From contig NZ_AP024888.1 of assembly GCF_024346995.1 (NCBI RefSeq), positions 248,001 to 312,000 of the forward strand: 64,000 nt of DNA. Reading direction: 5' to 3'. Each line of letters starts with the position of its first letter. Within the stretch, counting starts at the first letter, position 1. The DNA comes from Vibrio palustris (lineage in GTDB: Bacteria > Pseudomonadota > Gammaproteobacteria > Enterobacterales > Vibrionaceae). Positions 39,662 through 47,920 of this stretch are shown here, in pieces. Both the position numbers and the translations under genes were made by a program. Below the pieces are notes generated by a model. That model searched no databases. It worked only from the letters and a program-made list of their open reading frames with translations, and was not told the origin of the DNA.

Positions 39662-40822
39662 ATGAATGCAGATAATGCCATAGAGAGTCACTACAGAAAG
39701 CTCTTTGATATTTTGAATAATGAATTCGAAGATCTTTACGAATCAATAAATAATGACAAGTTAAGAATTTTATTCTCTACTCTTCACTCTAGCGTCACTA
39801 GTCTTTTTGACTCGATGAATAATAGGCTTCCAACAGATGAAGACACGGCTCACTTCTGGGCAGACCCGAGTAGGGAGCTCATTAGATCTATAGAGACGAT
39901 TGAAGCTTTAGAGAGATCTTTGAAGAACTCTGAATATGCATTCTATATTGAGGAGTACCATCGAGATAGACTTACTTTTTGTAAGAGCTTTCTAAGTAAG
40001 AGCGGTGGGAGTGCAATCCCCTCTTATACTGAAAAGCTAGAGATTTATTACACTATCCCAATATTTTTTCCACAAAGCTCAGTGAAAATTGAGAACAAAA
40101 ATAAGACCGCTGATTTAAAGGCTCTAGGTAGTGGGTCTTATGCAAATGTCTATAAGTATTTTGACAGTTTCTATAATAAAAACTTTGCTTTAAAGCGGGC
40201 AAAGAAAGATCTAAATGCAAAGGAAATTGAAAGGTTTAAGCGAGAGTACGAACAAATGAGTATGCTAAGCTCACCATATGTTCTAGAAGTTTATGGATAC
40301 AATGAGAAAAACAATGAGTACATTATGGAGTTTATGGACAACTCATTGGATAAGTATATTTTAAAAAACAATTCCAAGTTATCGTTTCAAGATCGCGTTA
40401 AGTTAGGGTTGCAAATACTCAGAGCTTTCTCGTACATACATTCTAAAAATATTTTGCACAGGGATATTAGCCCTAAAAATATTCTACTCAAAGAATATGA
40501 TGATGTGGCTGTAGTGAAAATAGCGGATTTTGGTCTGGTGAAAATCGTTGATAGCGAACTAACTTCTGAAAATACGGATTTTAAAGGCTACTATAATGAT
40601 CCAAGCCTAGTAACAGAAGGATTTGATAGTTATAGCATCTTGCATGAAACATACGCGTTGACTCGTATTTTATATTACGTCTTAACCGGAAAGAGTAAGA
40701 CTGAAAAGTTACCAGAGAATGTGCGTGCTTTTATTGATATAGGCCTTAGTAGTGATAAGTCTATTAGATTTAAAGATGTTGATGAGTTACGCATGGCTTT
40801 TCAAGCTATCGCACCAATGTAA
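39662..40822 (+). CDS. Hanks-type Ser/Thr protein kinase with unknown N-terminal domain
   Basis: Predicted 386-aa cytoplasmic kinase. Residues 1-140 form an unrecognised helical domain. From ~145 the kinase fold is complete: LGSGSYANVYKY glycine loop, FALKRAKKD lysine, HRDISPKNILL catalytic loop and DFGLVK. No transmembrane or PASTA segment is present. The ATG at 39662 is preferred over 39629 because GAGACAGG precedes it, although the start at 39629 overlaps the leader end exactly. Kinases of this build occur in anti-phage islands; an abortive-infection role is inference. The gene is AT-rich relative to the backbone and is followed by an attC-like site. Confidence 0.88.
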   Translation: MNADNAIESHYRKLFDILNNEFEDLYESINNDKLRILFSTLHSSVTSLFDSMNNRLPTDEDTAHFWADPSRELIRSIETIEALERSLKNSEYAFYIEEYHRDRLTFCKSFLSKSGGSAIPSYTEKLEIYYTIPIFFPQSSVKIENKNKTADLKALGSGSYANVYKYFDSFYNKNFALKRAKKDLNAKEIERFKREYEQMSMLSSPYVLEVYGYNEKNNEYIMEFMDNSLDKYILKNNSKLSFQDRVKLGLQILRAFSYIHSKNILHRDISPKNILLKEYDDVAVVKIADFGLVKIVDSELTSENTDFKGYYNDPSLVTEGFDSYSILHETYALTRILYYVLTGKSKTEKLPENVRAFIDIGLSSDKSIRFKDVDELRMAFQAIAPM

Positions 40823-40837
40823 TTTTGCCGTGAATCA

Positions 40838-40906
40838 TAACAAAGCCCAGCAGTTCGTAGCCTTCGGCTACCGGACTCGCTTCGCTCGCCGCTGTGAGCG
40901 GCGTTA
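40838..40906 (+). repeat. Integron attC-like site between kinase and HAD genes
   Basis: Begins TAACAAAGCCCAGCAG and ends GAGCGGCGTTA, continuing TTTG, as an attC does at a cassette boundary. Inside are hairpins GTAGCC-TTC-GGCTAC and an ACTCGCTTCGCTCGCCG segment often seen in attC sites. Total length ~69 bp fits. Confidence 0.6.
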
Positions 40907-40977
40907 TTTGTCTGTGATAGTTACATTCCAATGACATACGTATCCTTCATAAGCTAGCAGTGAATAAGGGCTTATTT

Positions 40978-41685
40978 ATGACAAAAATTCAGGCAGTAAT
41001 GTTTGACTTAGGGAATACTCTAACAACTGATATTTCCTTAACCGATGGGCTTACAAGTATTGAAGGATCTTCAATATGCGATGATTTGGAATTGGATATT
41101 AAGCAGTTAAATGCGTTGGGTGACGAGATTGATAGATGTATCGCAAAGTTGTATACAAACAATAATACGAACCAACCGCATTGGCTTGATATATGGCAGC
41201 AAGCTTCTATTTCTATAGGACTCAACTTTAGCTCATACGAAATCGAACGCTTATGTCGTGCGCATTTGAAGGCGTTTGTGAGAGGCTGTACCGTTAAACC
41301 ATATAGCATCCCTTTATTAAAGTACTTAAAAGACAGGCAGATACCTCTGTGTTTAGTATCAAATATGACAGGTCCTGTTGACGTCTTTGATGAAGGGCTT
41401 AGAGAAAAGGGACTTGCTAAATTTTTTGACGCAGTTGTTTGGTCCAGTGAAATTAGTTTTCGTAAACCTAATGCTAAAATATTCGAACTTGCCCTTAAAA
41501 AGCTTAATGTGGAAGCAAGTAAAGACATATGGATGGTGGGAGATAGAGAACGGGCGGATATAATCGGCGGGCAAGCGCTTGGTCTAACAACGGTTAGAGT
41601 TATAGCAAATCAGCAAGATAAAAATAGTTCTGCTGACTATGTTGTAGATGGGTCTAATATTCTCGAATTCTTCTATTCATCATAA
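40978..41685 (+). CDS. HAD-superfamily hydrolase
   Basis: Predicted 235-aa phosphatase. Motif I is FDLGNTLT (nucleophile Asp; the second acidic position is Gly, as in the YihX-like DLGNV group), motif II is LVSNMT, motif III is SFRKPNAKIF and motif IV is MVGDRERADIIGG. A helical cap lies between motifs I and II. The start at 40978 has AAGGG 7 nt upstream; a GTG at 40960 is less likely. It is flanked on both sides by attC-like sequences, consistent with a single-gene integron cassette. The substrate is unknown. Confidence 0.88.
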   Translation: MTKIQAVMFDLGNTLTTDISLTDGLTSIEGSSICDDLELDIKQLNALGDEIDRCIAKLYTNNNTNQPHWLDIWQQASISIGLNFSSYEIERLCRAHLKAFVRGCTVKPYSIPLLKYLKDRQIPLCLVSNMTGPVDVFDEGLREKGLAKFFDAVVWSSEISFRKPNAKIFELALKKLNVEASKDIWMVGDRERADIIGGQALGLTTVRVIANQQDKNSSADYVVDGSNILEFFYSS

Positions 41686-41692
41686 AAACAAA

Positions 41693-41779
41693 TAACAAAC
41701 GCCAGCAGCCAGCCCGTTACGGGCTTAGGATAAAATTTTCACTGGCGTTCAAATTTTTCCGCTGTGGCGGGCGATAAGT
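41693..41779 (+). repeat. attC-like site after the HAD gene
   Basis: TAACAAACGCCAG at 41693 is paired with CTGGCGTT at 41742-41749. A longer reading ends at GGCGGGCGATA (~41778), which would resemble a ~87-bp Vibrio-type repeat with a mutated core GTT. The first 11 bases equal the start of the V. cholerae VCR as I remember it. Confidence 0.5.
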
Positions 41780-41816
41780 TCATGGAAGCGAGCAATGCGA
41801 ATAGCGCAAATCGTCC

Positions 41817-42190
41817 AATAAACAAGACACCCATACTATAAATGAGCAATGTTTTCGCTTTCATCGTAACGTTCATTTTGATGTGGTGTTTGAATTCGCA
41901 AGTAGTTCTAGAGTTTATTAGGGAAATGGATGCTTTACTTTATGTTTGCGTCTTTTAGGCAGAATAGAGGCGTGGCAATCCAGCCATTACATACTAATGG
42001 TGTGCGTGAAGTGGTTAAGCCAGTAGCTTTTTGGTTTGGGTGATTTTCGGTCGGTGTTGATAATCACAATTTTGATAGTAACGTGTTAGGTTACTTTCTT
42101 TGCCTACCGCTATATGCGTGTGCTGCTCGAATTCGCTTGTAATGATGAGCCAATGATCGGATGGGATATTGAGCCTTTGCAGAATTGGCG
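41817..42190 (+). repeat. Island right-end module A
   Basis: Starts AATAAACAAGACACCCATAC and shares most of its first ~180 bp with 47916-48090, including TTCGCAAGTAGTTCTAGAG and AGGCAGAATAGAGGCGTGGC. A further ~175 bp present here is missing from copy C, after which TTTGCAGAATTGG is shared again. It is cut at ~42205 by the RAYT element. Confidence 0.85.
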
Positions 42191-42205
42191 TCAGTGATAC
42201 ATCAA

Positions 42206-42426
42206 AAATTTATGAGGACACACACCCTAACATATGCCCAATAAGCCACTCTGATCCCCCTGTATTTCTTTGATTTCGGTCGTAAGTTTTCACTCGTTTT
42301 ATATCGTCTTCATCAACAAATTGTCATGCTTGCTCACGCTTGTATTCTTGGAGTGAACGAATGACAACGGCCAGATCTCAACTTATTTGCCCTGAAATGA
42401 CGCCTTACTACCACTGCGTCTCGCGT
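42206..42426 (+). repeat. Partial left end of RAYT element (first tandem copy)
   Basis: 221 bp nearly identical to 42427-42647 (2 differences by eye). It contains the element tip GGACACACACC and the first 22 codons of the transposase (ATG at 42361), which then run into the next copy and stop after 33 codons. Confidence 0.95.
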
Positions 42427-43740
42427 AAATTTATGAGGACACACACCCTAACATATGCCCAATAAGCCACTCTGATTCCCCTGTATTTCTTTGATTTCGG
42501 TCGTAAGTTTTCACTCGTTTTATATCGTCTTCATCAACAAATTGTCATGCTTGCTCACGCTTGTATTCTTGGAGTGAACGAATGACAACAGCCAGATCTC
42601 AACTTATTTGCCCTGAAATGACGCCTTACTACCACTGCGTCTCGCGTTGTGTACGCCGATCCTTTCTTTGTGGTAATGATACTTTCACGGGCCAATCTTA
42701 CGAACACCGCCGAGAATGGGTTGAACAGCGTATGTTGTTCCTCGCCTCGATATACTGCATTCGTATTTGCTCTTACGCCATCATGAGCAATCATTACCAC
42801 CTCGTGGCATTTGTTGATAGAGAAGCCGCTCTCGCCCTTTCTGATCTTGAAGTCGTGGAGCGTTGGTGCAGTGAACATCAAACACCTGCCATTATTCATC
42901 GATGGCTGACAAGCCAGATCAAGTCCAAAGCCGAATCACACACGTGTGATCAGCTGATTGAGACTTGGCGACACCGTTTGTATTCCTTAAGCTGGTTTAT
43001 GAAAGAACTTAACTATGACATTGCCGTACAGGCTAACAAAGAAGACCAATGCACAGGTCGATTTTGGGAGGGGCGGTTTAAGTCTCAAGCCTTACTCGAC
43101 GAGAAAGCGTTGCTTTCCGCCATGGCTTATGTCGATCTTAATCCTATAAGAGCAAAAATGGCAGATTCCCCAGAGCAATCTGATCATACCTCAATAAAAG
43201 CACGTTTAACCAGCTTAAAACAGAACGAAACCAACACACCATCACTCGCAAATTTTATGGGACATGAACACCAAGATAAACATCAGGGGATCCCATTTCG
43301 TTTAATGGATTATATTGAATTAGTTGATTGGGTCGGTAGGCAAATGAGAGAAGATAAGCGTGGGCATATTGATAACCGCATGCCCGCCATTCTTGAACGG
43401 TTGTCCCTGCCTCAACAAGAGTGTTTAACACTTTGCACTGAACTAGAAAAAAAGCCTAGAGCTTGGATTGGTTCCACCAAAGAACTCAATAATGCAAAAA
43501 CTAAGCTGGGTAAGAAACGAATGGTGGGGCTACTGATTTCATAATAAATACAACGTTAAATCAGTAGGCAGCGGCAACCTAATTTGTTTCTCTCGACTCC
43601 TACACTCGCTTTTCTGCTCCAACAACCATTACTCCACCGATACCAATAACCCCATTCATCTTTGAATAGGCTTTACGAGACTTTACCTGCTGATTTTTAA
43701 GGTTAGCATCTTTGACACAAGTAGTTAATGGTGTGTGTCC
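42427..43740 (+). mobile_element. RAYT/IS200-like element with 11-bp inverted tips
   Basis: The intact element has GGACACACACC at 42437-42447 and the perfect complement GGTGTGTGTCC at 43730-43740, and encodes one Y1 transposase. The right tip supplies the last codons and stop of the neighbouring exporter gene. Confidence 0.85.
42582..43544 (+). CDS. REP-associated tyrosine transposase (Y1/HUH family)
   Basis: Predicted 320-aa single-strand DNA transposase of the TnpA_REP (RAYT) group. The HUH motif is at residues 71-73 within SNHYHLVAFVD, and the nucleophile Tyr is likely in WFMKELNYDIAVQANK near residue 140. GRFWEGRFKSQ and the AYVDLNPIRAKMA helix are family hallmarks. GGAG lies 7 nt before the ATG. 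Intact length suggests an active gene, although its left end is duplicated. Confidence 0.93.
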   Translation: MTTARSQLICPEMTPYYHCVSRCVRRSFLCGNDTFTGQSYEHRREWVEQRMLFLASIYCIRICSYAIMSNHYHLVAFVDREAALALSDLEVVERWCSEHQTPAIIHRWLTSQIKSKAESHTCDQLIETWRHRLYSLSWFMKELNYDIAVQANKEDQCTGRFWEGRFKSQALLDEKALLSAMAYVDLNPIRAKMADSPEQSDHTSIKARLTSLKQNETNTPSLANFMGHEHQDKHQGIPFRLMDYIELVDWVGRQMREDKRGHIDNRMPAILERLSLPQQECLTLCTELEKKPRAWIGSTKELNNAKTKLGKKRMVGLLIS

Positions 43741-44648
43741 CAGTTAATTTCTTTCACATTAGCTTTTTCTTTTTTTGAACAAAACCAGATACCTAACGCA
43801 ATAAAAATGGCACTCACAAGATGAAATGGCTCCAGTCCTACTCCTAGGAAAAGGACGCTGAATACCCCTCCTGATAAAGGAATAATGTGTGTATATATTT
43901 CACCGCGTGTTGCTCCTATTTCACCGATCCCCTTATTCCAAAAAACATAAGATAGCCAAGATGGGAAAACAACTAAGTACATAAGACCAAGCCAAAATGA
44001 TCCTTGAGTGTAGGACTCAAGGTTCATTTGTTGCTGAGTTGTACTGTAGTACCACACTATAGGCGACAGGATTACAGCACCCAATACCGAACTGGTCGTG
44101 ACAAATGCATTGCTACTTATGGTTTTATCTTTAATACGTAGAAATGAGCAATAAAAGGCCCAACTCATTGCTGATCCCATAGCCCATACATCACCAACGT
44201 TTATGGTATTTAAAAAGTTTGAATTTGTTATATTTCCTTTCAATATCAGATAAATAACCCCCAGCGTGCTCAACAAAACACCTATTATGTTATTTCTGCT
44301 AACAGTATCCTTAAAAATGAATCTATTGATAATTAAAACCATACATGGAGTTGCTGACATATAAATCGCAGCATTAAGTGATGTTGTTGTTTGTAACCCA
44401 ATGTAAAGAGTGAGCGGAAATAAAACTTGTCCAAAAATTGAAAGTAATAATATTGAAAAAAATGACTTTTTAATCTTTAGGTAATCACTTTTTATATGAG
44501 AAGAGTAAAGAACCGATAATAAAATTGCTGTTATAAGCCATCTGGATTCTGTCATCAGTATTGGATCAGCTTCTGAAACTAAGACATGACCAATGACATA
44601 GTTTCCTCCCCAGAACATAGCAGCCAAAGTTAACATCATGTAGGGCAT
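43725..44648 (-). CDS. EamA/DMT-superfamily exporter
   Basis: Predicted 307-aa inner-membrane transporter with about ten hydrophobic helices in two EamA repeats (MLTLAAMFWGGNYVIGHVLV start; GDVWAMGSAMSWAFYCSFLR in the second half). Such proteins export amino acids or small metabolites. A strong AGGAGG precedes the ATG. The final residues DTHH and the stop codon are encoded by the tip of the RAYT element, so the original C-terminus was lost. It is divergent from the diiron enzyme gene, a possible metabolite-synthesis and export pair. Confidence 0.88.
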   Translation of the reverse strand: MPYMMLTLAAMFWGGNYVIGHVLVSEADPILMTESRWLITAILLSVLYSSHIKSDYLKIKKSFFSILLLSIFGQVLFPLTLYIGLQTTTSLNAAIYMSATPCMVLIINRFIFKDTVSRNNIIGVLLSTLGVIYLILKGNITNSNFLNTINVGDVWAMGSAMSWAFYCSFLRIKDKTISSNAFVTTSSVLGAVILSPIVWYYSTTQQQMNLESYTQGSFWLGLMYLVVFPSWLSYVFWNKGIGEIGATRGEIYTHIIPLSGGVFSVLFLGVGLEPFHLVSAIFIALGIWFCSKKEKANVKEINWDTHH

Positions 44649-44982
44649 ACATTCCTCCTAATTGTTACTAGATAGCACACCAGTATACGCACACAATACA
44701 CTAATAAACAAAAGTTTTGATGAAATAACTGTATTATTTTCGTTCTGATCCATAAAGATACGAATTCTATTTTACTAATTAGTACACTCAATCATCCGTC
44801 TATATATCAGTATGGAATAAATAACTCTTATCGTTATTCTTAATAAGAATCATAAGTTCGATTATTATTGATTTAAATCAATGTTAAATATTATTTACAC
44901 AATAGTTATGAATAATGTTTGATATTTGGATGTGCTTTGTAGTTATATTTAAAAATCAAAATCATTAACGAAGGAAAGTAAA
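44649..44982. promoter_or_regulatory. AT-rich divergent intergenic region with palindromes
   Basis: Contains ATTGATTTAAATCAAT at ~44868-44883, a perfect 16-bp palindrome, and CTTATCGTTATTCTTAATAA near 44828, partly Fur-like. It lies between divergent exporter and diiron-enzyme genes. Operators are likely, but the proteins that bind are not identifiable. Confidence 0.4.
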
Positions 44983-45992
44983 GTGTTTAACAAAATGTAT
45001 GTTGAATCATCACTTAATAATGATAAGTATGGTTTTTCGGAAAAGCTTAGAGAATATTTAAATACTGGAGATGTTTCCAAATTTTTACCTGATGAACTTT
45101 CATTGGAAATCGAAATAATACTGAATGATGCGTATTCTTTAAACGATAGTGAAGCAACTAAAGTTGCTCAAAATGCGTTATTTATGATTTATCAGATTAA
45201 TTTGACCAATCCATTATCTTTACCTGCAGAAAGACAGTTTAACCCTGTCGTGTGTCAAATACGTAGTAAGATTGAAAGTAGCTGGTTAGCATTTGAATTT
45301 AAATCTTCTCCTAGAATGACTTTTAGTGAAGAATATGAAACATTTGGTGATTATCTAAAATCAGTTTGGACAAGTCATATTGCATCACATCACCCTTTAT
45401 TTGATTTTTTGGAAAAGTCAGCTTCTAAGGAGCAGTTAGGGATTTTCTTAAAAAGTGATAGTGCACTTAATTTAATTTTTTTGATTTGGTTGCATATACT
45501 CTTATTGGTTCAGAACAAAGTACTAGAGGTACCATTAGTGAAAATTTATGGGATGAAGTAGGACATGGGGATAACTATTTCACTCATGTTAACTTATACA
45601 AAGATGTGCTCAGTCGTCAAGATATAGAACTTCCTAATAATCACTATATAGATATGTACAACGAAGCTGGATTAGCTGGTCACAATGCTTTTATGCTAGG
45701 AGCCGTTAATCGCTCTCAATATTATAAACTATTGGGAGTTATGGCCATGACTGAGGTCTTAGACCCACCACAATATATGAAGTTGGTAAAAGGTTGTTAT
45801 CGTCTAGGATTACTAACTGATGACGTTCATTATTACAATGAACATATAACAATAGATATTAAACATGGTGATGACTGGCTCTATAAGGTAATTAATAATA
45901 TAGTAGATAAAAATCCGGATTCCAAATCAGAGTTCTATCAAGGTAGTTTGCTGAGACTCCAAACTGCGGAACGCTATTATGATTACTTATAA
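44983..45992 (+). pseudogene. Haem-oxygenase-like diiron redox enzyme, split by a -1 frameshift at T7
   Basis: Two overlapping frames (44983-45561 and 45483-45992) together encode one ~336-aa protein of the iron-containing redox enzyme family. The first part holds WTSHIASHHPLFDFLEKSAS; the second continues DLVAYTLIGSEQ, ISENLWDEVGHGD and YNEAGLAGHNAFMLGAVNR, which carry the expected metal ligands. The frames join at seven T (45476-45482), where T TTT TTG is in the right phase for a -1 slip onto GAT. It may be a sequencing error, a decayed gene, slippage-controlled phase variation or programmed frameshifting. AAGGAAAG precedes the GTG start at 44983. Confidence 0.75.
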
Positions 45993-45996
45993 TAAA

Positions 45997-46020
45997 AATA
46001 AACAAGACACCCATACTATA
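45997..46020 (+). repeat. Island right-end module B (24 bp)
   Basis: AATAAACAAGACACCCATAC plus TATA, identical to the start of module A, lying 5 bp after the diiron enzyme stop and directly before the tdh 3' copy. Confidence 0.9.
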
Positions 46021-46024
46021 GATA

Positions 46025-46156
46025 GCAAGCCTGATTCAATCAAGGCTCGATTTGACGCCAATCATCACGCATCATTTCAAGATTGATGACTTCCAACAAG
46101 GCTTTGATGCCATGCGTAGCGGCGCTTCCGGCAAAGTGATTCTTGATTGGCAATAA
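46025..46156 (+). repeat. tdh: tdh 3'-end repeat, copy 2 (foreign-looking)
   Basis: 132 bp equal in length to the end of the intact tdh. Of 7 differences, 6 are synonymous and one changes Gly to Arg (GGG to AGG). The pattern suggests descent from a functional tdh of a related species, not drift of a local duplicate. Confidence 0.95.
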
Positions 46157-46533
46157 ACCTAGATTGAAATCAAAGCGCTCCGATTGGGGCGCTTTTTTTG
46201 GTTCATCGCAAATTAGCCGGAGTTTAAAACAAAAACGGTTAAGTGATAAAGCTACATCGCCAAACACAACCTACCGTTTTTATGCCCTGAATAGTGTTTT
46301 TTTGCTTGGTTTGTCATAGTAGTGTCAATGAAAGTGTATTAAGATCAATCATTAACCAATTTATCAGCCAGAATAACGCGCTGTGGATAAATGATATAAC
46401 GCGCATGCGCGCATTTGTATTTTGAGCCACTTTGGGATATGTCTTAAAAGTTTATTTAAAACAGCATTTTATAGGTAATTTTTTTGAACTCTTATGTACA
46501 GCGCAAACGCACATGCGCACTATTAAAATGTTA
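46157..46533 (+). repeat. Island leader, copy 2
   Basis: Begins with the tdh terminator (46172-46199) and holds the inverted pair AAAAACGGT (46231) and ACCGTTTTT (46273), the TGATATAAC -10 element and GCGCATGCGC motifs. It ends at AAAATGTTA like copy 1. Confidence 0.9.
46172..46199 (+). terminator. tdh-type terminator (copy 2)
   Basis: AAGCGCTCC-GATT-GGGGCGCTTTTTTT, the counterpart of 39121-39150. Confidence 0.92.
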
Positions 46534-46549
46534 CTTTCAAGGAAGCTAA

Positions 46550-47209
46550 ATGACCATAATATGTCTCGAAGGCGCTAGTGGAATTGGCAAGAGTACTGCT
46601 TCCAATTATATGGAAAGGGAATACGGATATGTCCGAATACCTGAAGTGAATGAGTTATTTGAGCGTTCATCTAATGAGCCAGATGATTGGTACTTTCGGA
46701 TGCAAGTAAAACGTTGGGAATTAGCGAAAACAGAGTCAGAGTTAGGAAAAGTAGCCATTTTGGATGGAGATCATTTGCAGCCAGTTTGGTATAACTGGAT
46801 ATTCGATGATCTGAATTTTCAGCCTGTGAATGAGGTTTTAGACTTTTATTCAAAAGCATTTCTGCAAAGCCTACTAGATTTTCCCGATGCATACGTTTTA
46901 TTGCATGTTGGTATTGATGAATTGCGAGCTAGGAAAAATAACGATAAGAGTCGAAAGAGAAGTAACTTTGATATGCACTTGCGCTTGATAGAACCTCAAC
47001 GTGAATACTTTGAATCGTTGTTATCAGGTGGTCATGAAGGTGTTAGTTTCATAGACGCAACTTCTCCAATGGCTATTGGTAATTACTGCCGTAATATTGA
47101 GAAAACAGTTCTGACTAAAAAGCCAGGATTTGATGTCGTTGAGGCTTACATCAAGTCAAAAGTAACAAGTAAAGGCAAGGGACGCGAAAAAGCAGCGCCC
47201 ATGCTTTAA
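46550..47209 (+). CDS. P-loop nucleoside-kinase-like ATPase
   Basis: Predicted 219-aa cytoplasmic protein. Walker A is GASGIGKST at residues 8-16; LDGDHLQP may be the acceptor/Walker B region, and RARKNNDKSRKRS is a plausible lid. The overall build resembles nucleotide or thymidylate kinases rather than AAA+ machines. AAGGAAGC lies just upstream of the ATG. The stop lies inside an attC-like site, and 24 bp separate it from the HEPN-like gene, so both may be driven by the leader promoter. The substrate is not known. Confidence 0.78.
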   Translation: MTIICLEGASGIGKSTASNYMEREYGYVRIPEVNELFERSSNEPDDWYFRMQVKRWELAKTESELGKVAILDGDHLQPVWYNWIFDDLNFQPVNEVLDFYSKAFLQSLLDFPDAYVLLHVGIDELRARKNNDKSRKRSNFDMHLRLIEPQREYFESLLSGGHEGVSFIDATSPMAIGNYCRNIEKTVLTKKPGFDVVEAYIKSKVTSKGKGREKAAPML

Positions 47210-47215
47210 GCGTTA
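47163..47215 (+). repeat. attC-like site between P-loop kinase and HEPN-like gene
   Basis: TAACAAGTAAAGGCAAGGG pairs loosely with CCATGCTTTAAGCGTTA around GACGCGAAAAAGCAGCG, and continues TGTAC as classical cassette boundaries do. About 53 bp, with the upstream stop codon inside. Confidence 0.6.
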
Positions 47216-47233
47216 TGTACTTAGAGGATAATA

Positions 47234-47920
47234 ATGAGATCAGAGCAAGTGGCAAAATTTCAGAAGCAGGTAGACTCCGCTGTAATTGGCTACTTAAGTC
47301 TATTGGAACGGAAAGAGTTACTTGCTGTTTCTATTGAACAATATCAGTCTTTATCTAGTCTTGAACCAGAAGTTCGAGGTGGTATTTTAGCTATCCAAGA
47401 TACTCTATACGCCTCTTTGATGGTTGAGTTGCACGCTTGGTTATTTGACAAATCACCTAACTCAAGCAACCTGAGCCTATATGGTTTACTAGAAAAGCTT
47501 GCTGACGACAAAACTAACCTTAAGCATTTAAAACGGTATTATGTCGCACCACCCAAAACGATTGATATCGGGGAAACTGACAAAAGTTGGCATCAAAGCT
47601 TTAAGACTGATCGTGAAGCCAAATTTGATGCTCATTTTCAAGATTGCATTTTCTTAATTAAGGGGTTACTTGTATCTGAGGAAGCTAAAAAAATAGCTCC
47701 TTTACGTGATAAGGCTCTTGCTCATAAAGATGGTAGATATGATATTAAAGCTAATAATCATACAGTAGGTGATGTGTTTTACTTAATCAACAATATGAAG
47801 TTAATTTTGCTTAACCTAATCGGCTTAATGACACGAACCAAATATCCAGTTTATGAGGCAGAGACCAAGGCAAAATTAATGGCTCAGAAATTTTGGGAAC
47901 ATGTAGCACGTACAAAATAA
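47234..47920 (+). CDS. HEPN/AbiU2-like protein
   Basis: Predicted 228-aa all-helical protein. LRDKALAHKDGRYD near residue 160 fits the HEPN catalytic R-x4-6-H signature and resembles the AbiU2-type group, which are putative RNases of abortive infection and toxin-antitoxin systems. The other parts are not recognised. The gene begins 19 bp after the attC-like site behind AGAGGATAATA, and its stop codon is the first part of right-end module C. The neighbouring P-loop kinase could be its regulator or partner, but these may also be independent cassettes. Confidence 0.65.
   Translation: MRSEQVAKFQKQVDSAVIGYLSLLERKELLAVSIEQYQSLSSLEPEVRGGILAIQDTLYASLMVELHAWLFDKSPNSSNLSLYGLLEKLADDKTNLKHLKRYYVAPPKTIDIGETDKSWHQSFKTDREAKFDAHFQDCIFLIKGLLVSEEAKKIAPLRDKALAHKDGRYDIKANNHTVGDVFYLINNMKLILLNLIGLMTRTKYPVYEAETKAKLMAQKFWEHVARTK

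Noticed and set aside
39391..39675. 94-codon ORF in the first island leader with a membrane-like middle
   Set aside because: The homologous stretch in the second leader has a stop codon and length changes, so the frame is not conserved. It is open by chance in non-coding DNA.
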